Below, piece by piece: positions 7,135-14,591 of a stretch of DNA of 23,972 bases. The position numbers were made by a program, and so were the translations under genes. The DNA is from Lachnospiraceae bacterium (lineage in GTDB: Bacteria > Bacillota_A > Clostridia > Lachnospirales > Lachnospiraceae), in the NCBI GenBank assembly GCA_017435025.1, contig JAFSFU010000252.1, forward strand, positions 1-23,972, read 5' to 3'. The notes beneath the pieces were generated by a model. It saw nothing but the letters and a program-made list of their open reading frames with translations. It made no database searches and was not told the origin of the DNA. Numbering within the stretch: the stretch's first letter is position 1; every line of letters starts with the position of its first letter.

Positions 7135-8259
7135 ATGGAACAGAAAATTTTATCTTATTATAAAGAACATGAGGCGCAGATTTTTGAGGATTTAAAGACG
7201 TTGACGATGGCCGAGGCGAGCACTTCGGATCTGGATGCGCTGGTACTTTGCAGAAAAGTGCTGGAGCGCCTGATCAAGGAGCGTACCGGAGAGGAGCCGT
7301 ATGTTTATGAGACAGAGGGCGGACATGATGTGGTGCGCTTTGAGTATGGAAACGGCGAAGAAAAAGTGGTTCTTGTGGGTCACTACGATACGGTGCACCC
7401 GATTGGTTCTTTGGAATACTATGTGGATGGAAATGAGCTGCATGGACCGGGTGTTTATGATATGAAAGGCGGTCTGATCTCGGCCATCTGGGCGGTGAAG
7501 GCGTACCGGGATCTTGGCATCGATCCGGGTAAAAAATTAGTGTTTGTGTTCAACGGTGATGAGGAGACCGGAAGTAAAGATTCCAGCGATATTATCTGTG
7601 AACTGGCAGCGGGGGCGAAGGCGGCTCTGATCTGCGAGCCATGTACCGGTAATGGCGATTTAAAGACCGGAAGAAAAGGAACCATGGGATTTGAAGTGAC
7701 CCTGCACGGCAAGGCGGCTCATGCCGGAAATGCACATAAAGACGGTATCAACGCTCTGGAAGAGATGGCCCATGAAATCCTGTACATCCAGACTCTTACG
7801 GATTACGAGGCTGGAACAACTGTAAACGTTGGCGTTGCTGAAGGCGGAACGAAGACCAATGTGGTTCCGGATACGGCTGTTTTTCGCGTGGATTGTCGTT
7901 TTAAATCTATGGCAGAGAGGCAGCGTGTGATCGATGCAATCTGTAATATGGAGACAACGGTTCCGGGTGCGACCCGTGAAGTGAAACTCAACTACGGCAA
8001 GGTGCCGATGGAGGAGACCGAGGGAAATATGGCTCTGTTTGCGTTGGCGAAGACGTGCGGTGAAAAGCTGGGGCTGAAATTTGATCATCAGTTTGTCGGC
8101 GGCGGCAGTGACGGAAATCAGATTTCTGCCATGGGAATTCCGACTCTGGATGGCGTTGGTGCGGCTGGTGACCATGCACACTCCCCGAAGGAATATATTT
8201 TGATCGATCAGTTTTTACCGAGAATGGCGCTTCTGGCATCGTTGATCCCGATGATCTAA
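7135..8259 (+). CDS. M20 family metallopeptidase (ArgE/DapE/CPG2-like)
   Basis: 374 aa, cytoplasmic. It follows the carboxypeptidase G2/ArgE pattern: His83 in GHYDTVHP, bridging Asp109 in GPGVYDMKGG, catalytic Glu143 and metal ligand Glu144 in DEETGS, a further acidic ligand Glu168 in CEP, and His349 in DHAHSP. The lid domain lies in about residues 180-295 and contains HGKAAHAG. Such enzymes cut peptide or acyl bonds of a C-terminal amino acid. The second M20 enzyme in the window (4156-5331) belongs to a different subfamily, so they are not recent duplicates. A GGGAGG ribosome binding site precedes the start. It is last in the run and is followed by a terminator. Confidence 0.9.
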   Translation: MEQKILSYYKEHEAQIFEDLKTLTMAEASTSDLDALVLCRKVLERLIKERTGEEPYVYETEGGHDVVRFEYGNGEEKVVLVGHYDTVHPIGSLEYYVDGNELHGPGVYDMKGGLISAIWAVKAYRDLGIDPGKKLVFVFNGDEETGSKDSSDIICELAAGAKAALICEPCTGNGDLKTGRKGTMGFEVTLHGKAAHAGNAHKDGINALEEMAHEILYIQTLTDYEAGTTVNVGVAEGGTKTNVVPDTAVFRVDCRFKSMAERQRVIDAICNMETTVPGATREVKLNYGKVPMEETEGNMALFALAKTCGEKLGLKFDHQFVGGGSDGNQISAMGIPTLDGVGAAGDHAHSPKEYILIDQFLPRMALLASLIPMI

Positions 8260-8279
8260 ATAAAATGATTAAAACAAAA

Positions 8280-8328
8280 AAAGCAGGTACCCTGCGAATG
8301 CACGTGCATTCATTTGGGTTCCTGCTTT
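8280..8328. terminator. Bidirectional terminator between convergent genes
   Basis: Outer arms AAAGCAGGTACCC (8280-8292) and GGGTTCCTGCTTT (8316-8328) pair with one mismatch and enclose a 16-base perfect palindrome, GAATGCACGTGCATTC (8296-8311). There is a T-run beyond on the plus strand and a long T-run on the minus strand, so it can end both the M20 gene and the histidine kinase. Confidence 0.85.
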
Positions 8329-8333
8329 AGTTT

Positions 8334-10646
8334 TTAGTTGATGATCGGGAAGATAACTTCTGCTTTGTAGAGATCACCGTCGATGGTGATACGGAGTTCG
8401 CCGCCCTGAAGGGTCGTCAGGCTCTTTGCAATGGAAAGTCCAAGGCCGCTGCCTTCCGTTGTACGGGAAACATCACCGCGGACAAATCGCTCTGTCAGTT
8501 CGTCCGGACTGATGTTGAGCGGGGATGCAGAAATATTCTTGATGGTGAAGACTGCATGGTTATTGATGTCCTCCACACCCACGTAGACACGTGTGTTTTC
8601 CATCGCATATTTGCATGCGTTGTTGTAGAGGTTTTCCAGAACTCTCCAGAGACGTCTGCCGTCTGCTTCAATCAGCAGGACTTCGTTTGGCAGGGTGCTC
8701 ACGAGATTTAAGCGACTCATCATGAATTTTTCTTCAAATTCACCGTTGGTCTGCTGCACCAGTTCGACGATATCGATATGGGCCATTTCCAATTTAATAT
8801 TGCCGGAACTTGCTTTGGATGCTTCCACCAGATCTTCCGTTAATGTTTTCAGTCTCTGGGACTTTTGATCTAAAACCTCTAAATATCGTTCGATAATAGG
8901 ATTATCGATTTTTTCGCGTTTGATCAGATCCACATAGTTGATGATGGAGGTCAGAGGAGTCTTAATATCGTGGGACACGTTGGTGATCAGGTCCGCTTTC
9001 AGACGTTCACTCTTAACCTGTTCGGCCAGTGCGGTTTCAAGGCCGTCACTGATACGGTTCAGTCCCTTGGCCAGATCGGCTTCCAGACTGGAAAATTGTT
9101 CCACATCGACTTTGTAGCTGGTTTCACCGGCTGCCAGTTTGTCCACTGCCTCATGAATCTTATCTGTCTGGTTTGCATTTCGATAGAGAACATAGAAGAC
9201 AGCCAGGTTGCCTGCGATCCAGAGGGTCATCAGGCAGATTAACGGAGCGGAACCAAGAGTGTTCTCCTCGGCGCGCAGGATAAGAACCGAGCCCACAAAG
9301 ATAGCAAATACATTGCAGGCAAGGTACAGCATATAGGATAAGGTCAGTCGGTATTTAAAAGTACCTTCGGACAAGGCATCCATCATTTCGCGAAGCAGAC
9401 TGTTGCTCCAGAGTGTTTCGGCTTTGTAACGGCGGATTAGGCTGAAAAAGGTCAGAAGTCCGCAGAAGTAGATGACACCGAACATAACAACCCGGTTTGC
9501 GCGGTCCCAGTAATTGGAAACGACCACAAGATGCAGTAGTTTTGATATCAGCGGTGCACCGATCACGACGCCAAGGTAGGTCACAAGAATCATGGACAGC
9601 AGCAGGATATCGGTTTTGACCCGGTCGATCGGGTACAGATGTGCCTCTTTCTCACCAAGATAATTATGCCCGGATACCCCAATCAGGAACAGGATCGTAA
9701 GGAGACATCCGCAGAGTCCGGCGATCGTCATATGGATACCATAGGTGAAGGTTACACGGGAGTGATTGTAATTGATATAGTCCTGGTAATAATCATCATT
9801 GGCTTTGTAAGTTGTGTCCAGACCGATCACGACATAGTTTTTAGTGCTGTTGTACGGATTGGCTTTTGTCATCAGTGCCGGAATGCTTGGGAACGTGGAA
9901 TCAAAATTGGTCCGTACAGCCAGATCGTTGGAATCACCGGCATAATAGATATATTTTCCTTTCGCCATCATATCGTCGATGGTCATTTCCGATGCATTGG
10001 TGTGAATCTGGAAGATGGCATCGTTTTTGGAGTAAAAGGCAACTCGATAATAAAGGTTTGTGAAATCGGACATCATACGGGAATAGATGGAGTAGTAGGA
10101 AGAATATCTTCTTAATACTTCATAAGTCAGTTCCGGGAGTGTCGCGTAAGACTGCTCCGGTCCGGTCAATTCTTCCGCAGACTGGTAACAGCGCCATCGT
10201 ACATAGAGACGCTCCGGTTCCACGCCGGCGAGTGCTTCTGCCAGCTGCTCTTCATTTATTTTCAGGGCATAGTTGTCGGATTCATCGAGGTAATAGCCCA
10301 GAGATTTGCCGTACATGATAATATCGTTCAATGTATAGGACTTGTCGCCGCCCGGTCCGGTCGTAACCTCCAGGACGATCTTGTTGTAGTCCACTTCTTT
10401 GTTTGTCTCAAAGTAGGATTGATATTCGATATAGTTAAAAATATTGGCGATATCTGCCTGAACTTTCTTATTAAAATCCGGGGACTGTTCGAACGTCTCA
10501 TTCTCCAGCCAGTCAAGGCCTCGTCCGTAGTTGCTGTTCAGATACATAAAACCGATACCGGTCAAAGTCAGAACAGCAAAAGCAACATGAAGGAGCCCGA
10601 TAAAGCGTTTTAGAAAGATGGCTGATACTTTTTGTTTCATCTGCAT
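8334..10646 (-). CDS. Membrane sensor histidine kinase
   Basis: 770 aa. Membrane segment 1 is at about residues 12-37. A long extracytoplasmic region of about 260 residues follows, then five more membrane segments between about 302 and 488. A HAMP-like linker leads to the HisKA domain with phospho-acceptor His559 in VSHDIKTPLTSI. The HATPase_c domain has an N-box (NLYNNACKYA) and a G-box (EGSGLGLS). It probably senses an extracellular or envelope signal and phosphorylates the response regulator encoded just upstream. The sensor region matches no domain I recognise. Three starts are close: TTG 10649, ATG 10646 and ATG 10640, after AAGGAG; I use 10646. The ribosome binding site overlaps the response regulator stop codon, so translation is probably coupled. 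Confidence 0.92.
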   Translation of the reverse strand: MQMKQKVSAIFLKRFIGLLHVAFAVLTLTGIGFMYLNSNYGRGLDWLENETFEQSPDFNKKVQADIANIFNYIEYQSYFETNKEVDYNKIVLEVTTGPGGDKSYTLNDIIMYGKSLGYYLDESDNYALKINEEQLAEALAGVEPERLYVRWRCYQSAEELTGPEQSYATLPELTYEVLRRYSSYYSIYSRMMSDFTNLYYRVAFYSKNDAIFQIHTNASEMTIDDMMAKGKYIYYAGDSNDLAVRTNFDSTFPSIPALMTKANPYNSTKNYVVIGLDTTYKANDDYYQDYINYNHSRVTFTYGIHMTIAGLCGCLLTILFLIGVSGHNYLGEKEAHLYPIDRVKTDILLLSMILVTYLGVVIGAPLISKLLHLVVVSNYWDRANRVVMFGVIYFCGLLTFFSLIRRYKAETLWSNSLLREMMDALSEGTFKYRLTLSYMLYLACNVFAIFVGSVLILRAEENTLGSAPLICLMTLWIAGNLAVFYVLYRNANQTDKIHEAVDKLAAGETSYKVDVEQFSSLEADLAKGLNRISDGLETALAEQVKSERLKADLITNVSHDIKTPLTSIINYVDLIKREKIDNPIIERYLEVLDQKSQRLKTLTEDLVEASKASSGNIKLEMAHIDIVELVQQTNGEFEEKFMMSRLNLVSTLPNEVLLIEADGRRLWRVLENLYNNACKYAMENTRVYVGVEDINNHAVFTIKNISASPLNISPDELTERFVRGDVSRTTEGSGLGLSIAKSLTTLQGGELRITIDGDLYKAEVIFPIIN

Positions 10647-10654
10647 CAATCTCC

Positions 10655-11350
10655 TTACTGCTTTTCGATTTTATAACCAACGCCCCAGACAACTTTCAGA
10701 TAGCGAGGCTCTTTTGGATTGATCTCAATTTTTTCACGGATATGACGGATATGTACTGCTACAGTATTATCAGCTCCGATCGCATCCTCATTCCAGATTT
10801 TTTCGTAGATCTGGTCGATGGAGAAGACTTTTCCTGCATTCTTTACAAGAAGCAGAAGGATATTGTATTCGATCGGGGTCAGTTTGATGGGGTCGCCGTC
10901 AACCGTCACTTCTTTTGTCTCATCATTGATCAGAAGGCCGCCGCACTTGTAAACATGAGAACTATTCTGCTGATTCATATTTCCGAGCTGCGTATAGCGG
11001 CGGATCTGGGATTTTACGCGGGCTACCAGCTCCAGCGGGTTAAATGGTTTAGTAATATAGTCATCGGCACCGATGTTTAATCCCAGGATCTTATCGGTAT
11101 CTTCCGATTTTGCAGATAAGATAATGATCGGGATACTGCTGGTCTCACGTACTTTTAAAGTGGTGCGGATTCCGTCCAGACCCGGCATCATCACATCAAC
11201 GATCATCAGATTCACTTCATTTTTCTCCAGGAGTTCCAGCGCTTCGTAACCGTCATAAGCCTTGATCACACGGAATCCCTCTCCTGTCAGGTAAATATTT
11301 ATCGCTTCAACGATTTGTTTATCGTCATCACACACAAGAATTGTCTGCAT
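10655..11350 (-). CDS. OmpR/PhoB family response regulator
   Basis: 231 aa, cytoplasmic DNA-binding protein. The receiver domain (1-115) has the acidic pocket Asp8-Asp10, phospho-acceptor Asp52 in VDVMMPG, and Lys101 in ITKPFNP. The winged-helix domain (about 130-231) has the typical LTPIEYNILLLL start and the VWGVGYKIE end. It is the partner of the histidine kinase that follows with nearly no gap. The start at 11350 is set by an AGGAGG ribosome binding site 8 bases upstream; an in-frame start at 11371 would overlap that site. A perfect inverted repeat around its promoter suggests self-regulation. Confidence 0.95.
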   Translation of the reverse strand: MQTILVCDDDKQIVEAINIYLTGEGFRVIKAYDGYEALELLEKNEVNLMIVDVMMPGLDGIRTTLKVRETSSIPIIILSAKSEDTDKILGLNIGADDYITKPFNPLELVARVKSQIRRYTQLGNMNQQNSSHVYKCGGLLINDETKEVTVDGDPIKLTPIEYNILLLLVKNAGKVFSIDQIYEKIWNEDAIGADNTVAVHIRHIREKIEINPKEPRYLKVVWGVGYKIEKQ

Positions 11351-11374
11351 AAGCAAGTCCTCCTTCAGCAAAAA

Positions 11375-11416
11375 ACGTTCATCCTCTTAAGTATAGCACA
11401 AAAGATGGATGAACGT
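11375..11416 (-). promoter_or_regulatory. Promoter of the two-component operon within a perfect inverted repeat
   Basis: On the minus strand TATACT (11395-11390), preceded by TG-C, is an extended -10 box. ACGTTCATCC (11375-11384) and GGATGAACGT (11407-11416) are exact inverted copies, 10 bp each and centred 32 bp apart, or about three helical turns. The downstream copy sits at the expected transcription start and the upstream copy in the -10 to -35 region, as expected of an operator. Confidence 0.6.
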
Positions 11417-11461
11417 ATTAAAAATTCCTGACGATTCACAAAAATTGGAGGACAAAAACCG

Positions 11462-11695
11462 CTAATTTTCGTAAAGCTCATAATGTTTCAGGCTGCGCAG
11501 GAGAAACTGATAGCGCAGCTGTGCCGCGTTCAGTTCATAAATGTAACAGTCGATCAGCGTTGGGTCGATAACATGCTCAAACTGGTTTTGTGCAGAAGAA
11601 ATCGCCAGCCGACTGGCCTCAATCTGGCGTCTCAGTTCGCTTATGTCCCGGTCCTGTTTTGCCTGTTCCGGGGATCTTTTCTTTATAAACAGCAT
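11462..11695 (-). CDS. YaaL-like DUF2508 family protein
   Basis: 77 aa, soluble and mostly helical. The HVIDPTLIDCYIYELNAAQ stretch (about residues 42-60), followed by RYQFLLRSLK, matches the DUF2508/YaaL family of Firmicutes, whose function is not known. In Bacillus, yaaL lies near recR and bofA; neither is present here, so the gene is out of its usual setting. The ATG at 11695 follows AGGAGG by 9 bases and is preferred over an in-frame start at 11743. No terminator is seen between it and the two-component promoter, so some readthrough is possible. Confidence 0.7.
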   Translation of the reverse strand: MLFIKKRSPEQAKQDRDISELRRQIEASRLAISSAQNQFEHVIDPTLIDCYIYELNAAQLRYQFLLRSLKHYELYEN

Positions 11696-11834
11696 GAGGG
11701 AATTCCTCCTTTTTTCTATCAGTATTACCATGACAAACCACAATATTCATTTTTAACAAAAATTGAAAAAGCTGTAAAAAAACATTTTGGTAAATATGTT
11801 GAAAAAAGGGGGTATCGATTTTACACATCGGAAA

Positions 11835-11863
11835 TTGACTTTTATCCTGGTTTCGTAGATAAT
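11835..11863 (+). promoter_or_regulatory. Promoter of the Tad operon
   Basis: TTGACT (11835-11840), a 17-base spacer and GATAAT (11858-11863) form a strong sigma-A type promoter. Transcription would begin near 11870, giving a leader of about 120 bases before the first Tad gene. Confidence 0.7.
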
Positions 11864-11869
11864 AGGAGC

Positions 11870-11988
11870 ACATTCAGAAATGAGTTCTTCATTTCAAAAA
11901 GACATTTAAAACCGGCAAATTCGCCGGGCTCGAATCGAGCAAAATATCCATTGTTTTGAATTATGGACAATATGAGGAGGTACTGTGT
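11870..11988 (+). promoter_or_regulatory. Structured 5' leader of the Tad operon
   Basis: Three perfect hairpins stand in a row: GAAATGA/TCATTTC (11877-11895, 7 bp), CCGGC/GCCGG (11912-11927, 5 bp) and, directly abutting, GCTCG/CGAGC (11928-11940, 5 bp). A strong GAGGAGGT ribosome binding site follows near 11974-11981. There is no T-tract, so it is not a simple terminator. It does not match the c-di-GMP riboswitch consensus as I recall it. A riboswitch or protein-binding leader is possible but unproven. Confidence 0.45.
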
Positions 11989-12396
11989 ATGGCAGGTCTG
12001 TTTTTTGTACTCGCTTGTGCTGCTGTAACGGATTGAAAATACGGGAAGATTCGAAATTGGCAGATTGTTCTGGGGATGTTATGCGGACTGATCGTTTCTT
12101 CAAATGGCTTGACAGGCGGGATTTCGGAATTCGTTCTGTTGGTGATCGGTACATGTTCTGTGTTATATCCATTCTTTTTGTGCAGACTGCTGGGGGCGGG
12201 AGATATTAAACTGCTCGCTGTTTGTATGGGGGTTTTGGGGGCATATGGTGGACTTCGCATGATCTTTTGTGGATTTCTCTTGGCGCTGATCCACGGAGTG
12301 TGGAAATCTTTGCGCACGGGATCCTTTCGGGGGCAATCGGTGCATCTGGCGATCTATCTGTTTGCAGGCTATGCAGTATATCTGATTGGGAGGTGA
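11989..12396 (+). pseudogene. tadV: Prepilin peptidase (A24, TadV/CpaA-like) interrupted by an in-frame TGA
   Basis: 136 codons encode a small multi-membrane-segment A24 peptidase, which would remove the leader of Flp pilin and pseudopilins. The first catalytic Asp is residue 15 (AAVTD) and the second is Asp72 in GAGDIK, the GxGD motif. Codon 16 (12034-12036) is TGA. The following KYGKIRNW fits the family pattern D-x-K-x-x-x-I-x-N, and the second A24 gene in this operon has Trp at this place (MDWKEKE), so a one-base TGG to TGA change is the simplest account. The frame then stays open for 119 codons to a stop that overlaps cpaE signals. The ATG has a strong GAGGAGGT site. Restart at ATG 12076 would lose Asp15. 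Readthrough cannot be excluded. Confidence 0.75.
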
Positions 12397-12401
12397 AGAT
12401 A

Positions 12402-13421
12402 TTGAAAAAAATTATGGCGGTATACGATGAGGATCCATTGTATGCGGAACGATTATCGGATTATGTGAATCGGAAAGAAAAGGGAATCTTTGAAGCACAG
12501 GCGTTTACGTCAAAGAGCCGGTTGGAGGAATTTGCCAGGAAACATGAGATTGATGTGCTGCTGGCAGGGGAATCAGCATTTGGTGAGGATATGGAATGCA
12601 TCGGTTCTGCGCAAACCATTTATCTGACGGAGGATCAGGGACGCCAGTTCGACGGTGAGGTGGCGGAGATTTATAAGTACCAGTCAGGAGATGACATCAT
12701 TCGGGAGATTATGGCGGTGTATTGCGAGGTTCCGGGTGCTGGTGATGTTTTTCCGGGAGTTCCGGGTAAGAAAAAGCGCATTATCGGGGTTTATTCTCCA
12801 ATCGGCAGATGTGGGAAAACTTCGCTGGCTCTGGCAATCGGACAGCTTTTGGCAAAAGAGGAAAAAGTTTTATTTATTACGCTGGATATGTTTGCAGGTT
12901 TTTCAAGTATATTGGACGAACGCTGGAAGAGAGACATGTCTGATTTGATCTATTACTACAAACAGGGGCGTTTTCATGCACTTCGATTGAATTCTGTGGT
13001 GTATTTATTGGGGGATATGGCATGGATTCCGCCAATCCGGTATCCGGATGATTATAATCAGATCACGTCAGAGGAGATGGCAGAATTTTTGATGAAGATA
13101 CTCTATGAAAGCGATTACAGTACGGTTGTTTTGGATATCGGAAAATATGACAGGCAGGTTCTTCCGGTTCTTAATATCTGTCAGGTGATTTACATGCCGA
13201 TAAAGGAAGATCTTTTTTCGCAGGCAAAAATGAAGGAGTTTGAATCTTATGTGGATCGGTTTGGCGAAGCGGGAACGGCGGATAAATTTCAAAAGATCCA
13301 TATTCCCTATGTGACCGGAACAAGGCGGATGGAGCATTTTCCGCAGGAACTGCTTTGGGGCGATATGGGGGATTTTGTTCGGGGACTTTTGAAAGGACAA
13401 CGTGGATTATGGGAGAATTAA
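12402..13421 (+). CDS. cpaE: CpaE/TadZ-like pilus-assembly ATPase
   Basis: 339 aa, cytoplasmic. The N-terminal part (about 1-107) looks like a receiver-like domain without obvious phosphorylation residues. The C-terminal part is a MinD/ParA-type P-loop ATPase with Walker A SPIGRCGKTS at 132-141. TadZ/CpaE proteins position the Tad machine in the cell. The usual signature Lys of the ParA/MinD P-loop is replaced here by Ile134, so its cycle may differ. The start is most likely TTG at 12402, six bases after GGGAGGTGA; a GTG at 12393 overlapping the previous stop is the alternative. It overlaps cpaF by 13 bases. Second gene of the Tad operon. Confidence 0.8.
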   Translation: MKKIMAVYDEDPLYAERLSDYVNRKEKGIFEAQAFTSKSRLEEFARKHEIDVLLAGESAFGEDMECIGSAQTIYLTEDQGRQFDGEVAEIYKYQSGDDIIREIMAVYCEVPGAGDVFPGVPGKKKRIIGVYSPIGRCGKTSLALAIGQLLAKEEKVLFITLDMFAGFSSILDERWKRDMSDLIYYYKQGRFHALRLNSVVYLLGDMAWIPPIRYPDDYNQITSEEMAEFLMKILYESDYSTVVLDIGKYDRQVLPVLNICQVIYMPIKEDLFSQAKMKEFESYVDRFGEAGTADKFQKIHIPYVTGTRRMEHFPQELLWGDMGDFVRGLLKGQRGLWEN

Positions 13422-14581
13422 AGAAAAAATTGAGGGAGGAGATCCGGCAAAGTTTTTCCTATGGAAGCCAGATGAGTGACGAGGACGTAGCTGATATCAT
13501 TGACGAGAAGATTTTGGGGAGACCGATGTCCCTGAAAGATCGGCTGAAGCTGCAGAAGGAGCTGTTTGATTCCTTTCGCCGTCTGGATATTTTGCAGGAA
13601 TTGGTGGATGATCCGAACATTACAGAGATCATGGTCAATGGACCAAACGATATTTTTGTGGAGTCGGGCGGTAGAATTGGGCGGTGGGGCGGCGGAACAT
13701 TTGAATCGAAGGAGCAGCTGACGAATCTGATACAACAGATTGTGGGACAGGTGAATCGTATTGTTAATACATCTTCTCCGATCGTGTCGGCGCGATTGGA
13801 AAATGGTTCTCGTGTGCAGGTTGTGTTGGAACCGGTGGCAATCAATGGACCGATCTTGACAATACGAAAGTTTCCGGAGCGAATCACGATGGAACGTCTG
13901 ATTCGATATGGGAGCATTTCTGTGGAGGCAGCGGATTTTTTTAAGAAAGTAACAGCTGCGCGGTACAACATTTTTGTCAGTGGCGGTACGGGTGCCGGCA
14001 AGACCACATTTCTAAATGCGTTATCGGAGTTTATACCAAGGGATGAGCGGGTGATAACCATCGAAGATTCTGCAGAGCTTCAGCTGCCTCATATTGAAAA
14101 TCTGGTCCGTTTGGAGACGAGGGATGCGAATGCAGAGGGAGAAGGTGCGATTGGAATCGGGGAATTGATCCGAGCATCACTCCGAATGCGGCCGGACCGC
14201 ATTATCATCGGCGAGGTGCGGGGAAAGGAAACTGTGGATTTATTACAGGTTCTGAATACCGGCCATGAGGGGAGTTTTTCCAGCGGGCACAGCAACAGTG
14301 TACGTGATATGCTCTCGCGGCTGGAGACGATGGTGCTGATGGGAATGGATCTTCCGCTTCCTGCAATCCGGGGACAGATTGCATCGGCCATTGATATTAT
14401 GGTCCATGTGGCCAGACAGCGTGATCGCAGCAGAAAAGTTGTGGCGATCGAGGAGGTGGCAGGAATTGAAAATGGTGAGATTGTTCTTCGTCCGTTGTTT
14501 TCGCTTGTGGACGGGCATCTGGAAAGAACAGGGGAACTTAAAAACAGAGAAAAACTCAAACTGGCAGGGTATCAATTATAG
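13409..14581 (+). CDS. cpaF: CpaF/TadA secretion ATPase
   Basis: 390 aa, cytoplasmic hexameric ATPase that drives Flp pilus extension (and retraction in some systems). Motifs: Walker A GGTGAGKTT (192-200), Asp box VITIEDSAELQL (215-226), Walker B RPDRIIIGEVRG (261-272) and His box TGHEGSFSSGHSNS (284-297). The N-terminal domain has EIMVNGPNDIFVE, typical of CpaF. The ATG at 13409 lies inside the end of cpaE, with GAAAGGA about 11 bases upstream. Length is slightly short against the usual CpaF because of a shorter N-terminus. Confidence 0.95.
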   Translation: MGELKKKLREEIRQSFSYGSQMSDEDVADIIDEKILGRPMSLKDRLKLQKELFDSFRRLDILQELVDDPNITEIMVNGPNDIFVESGGRIGRWGGGTFESKEQLTNLIQQIVGQVNRIVNTSSPIVSARLENGSRVQVVLEPVAINGPILTIRKFPERITMERLIRYGSISVEAADFFKKVTAARYNIFVSGGTGAGKTTFLNALSEFIPRDERVITIEDSAELQLPHIENLVRLETRDANAEGEGAIGIGELIRASLRMRPDRIIIGEVRGKETVDLLQVLNTGHEGSFSSGHSNSVRDMLSRLETMVLMGMDLPLPAIRGQIASAIDIMVHVARQRDRSRKVVAIEEVAGIENGEIVLRPLFSLVDGHLERTGELKNREKLKLAGYQL

Positions 14582-14591
14582 GGTATATGAA

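Noticed and set aside
11870..11988. Class I c-di-GMP riboswitch in the Tad leader
   Set aside because: GGCAAA and GCAAA occur by eye, but the order and the conserved GACGCAAAG-type core are missing. Kept only as an unclassified structured leader.
12034..12075. Selenocysteine insertion at the TGA of the first prepilin peptidase
   Set aside because: No clear SECIS-like stem-loop follows the TGA, and the family has Trp or another ordinary residue there, with no Cys/Sec role.
12222..12401. N-terminal extension of the CpaE-like protein from an ATG at 12222
   Set aside because: This stretch is the out-of-frame reading of the prepilin peptidase gene. The GGGAGGTGA site points to the TTG at 12402.
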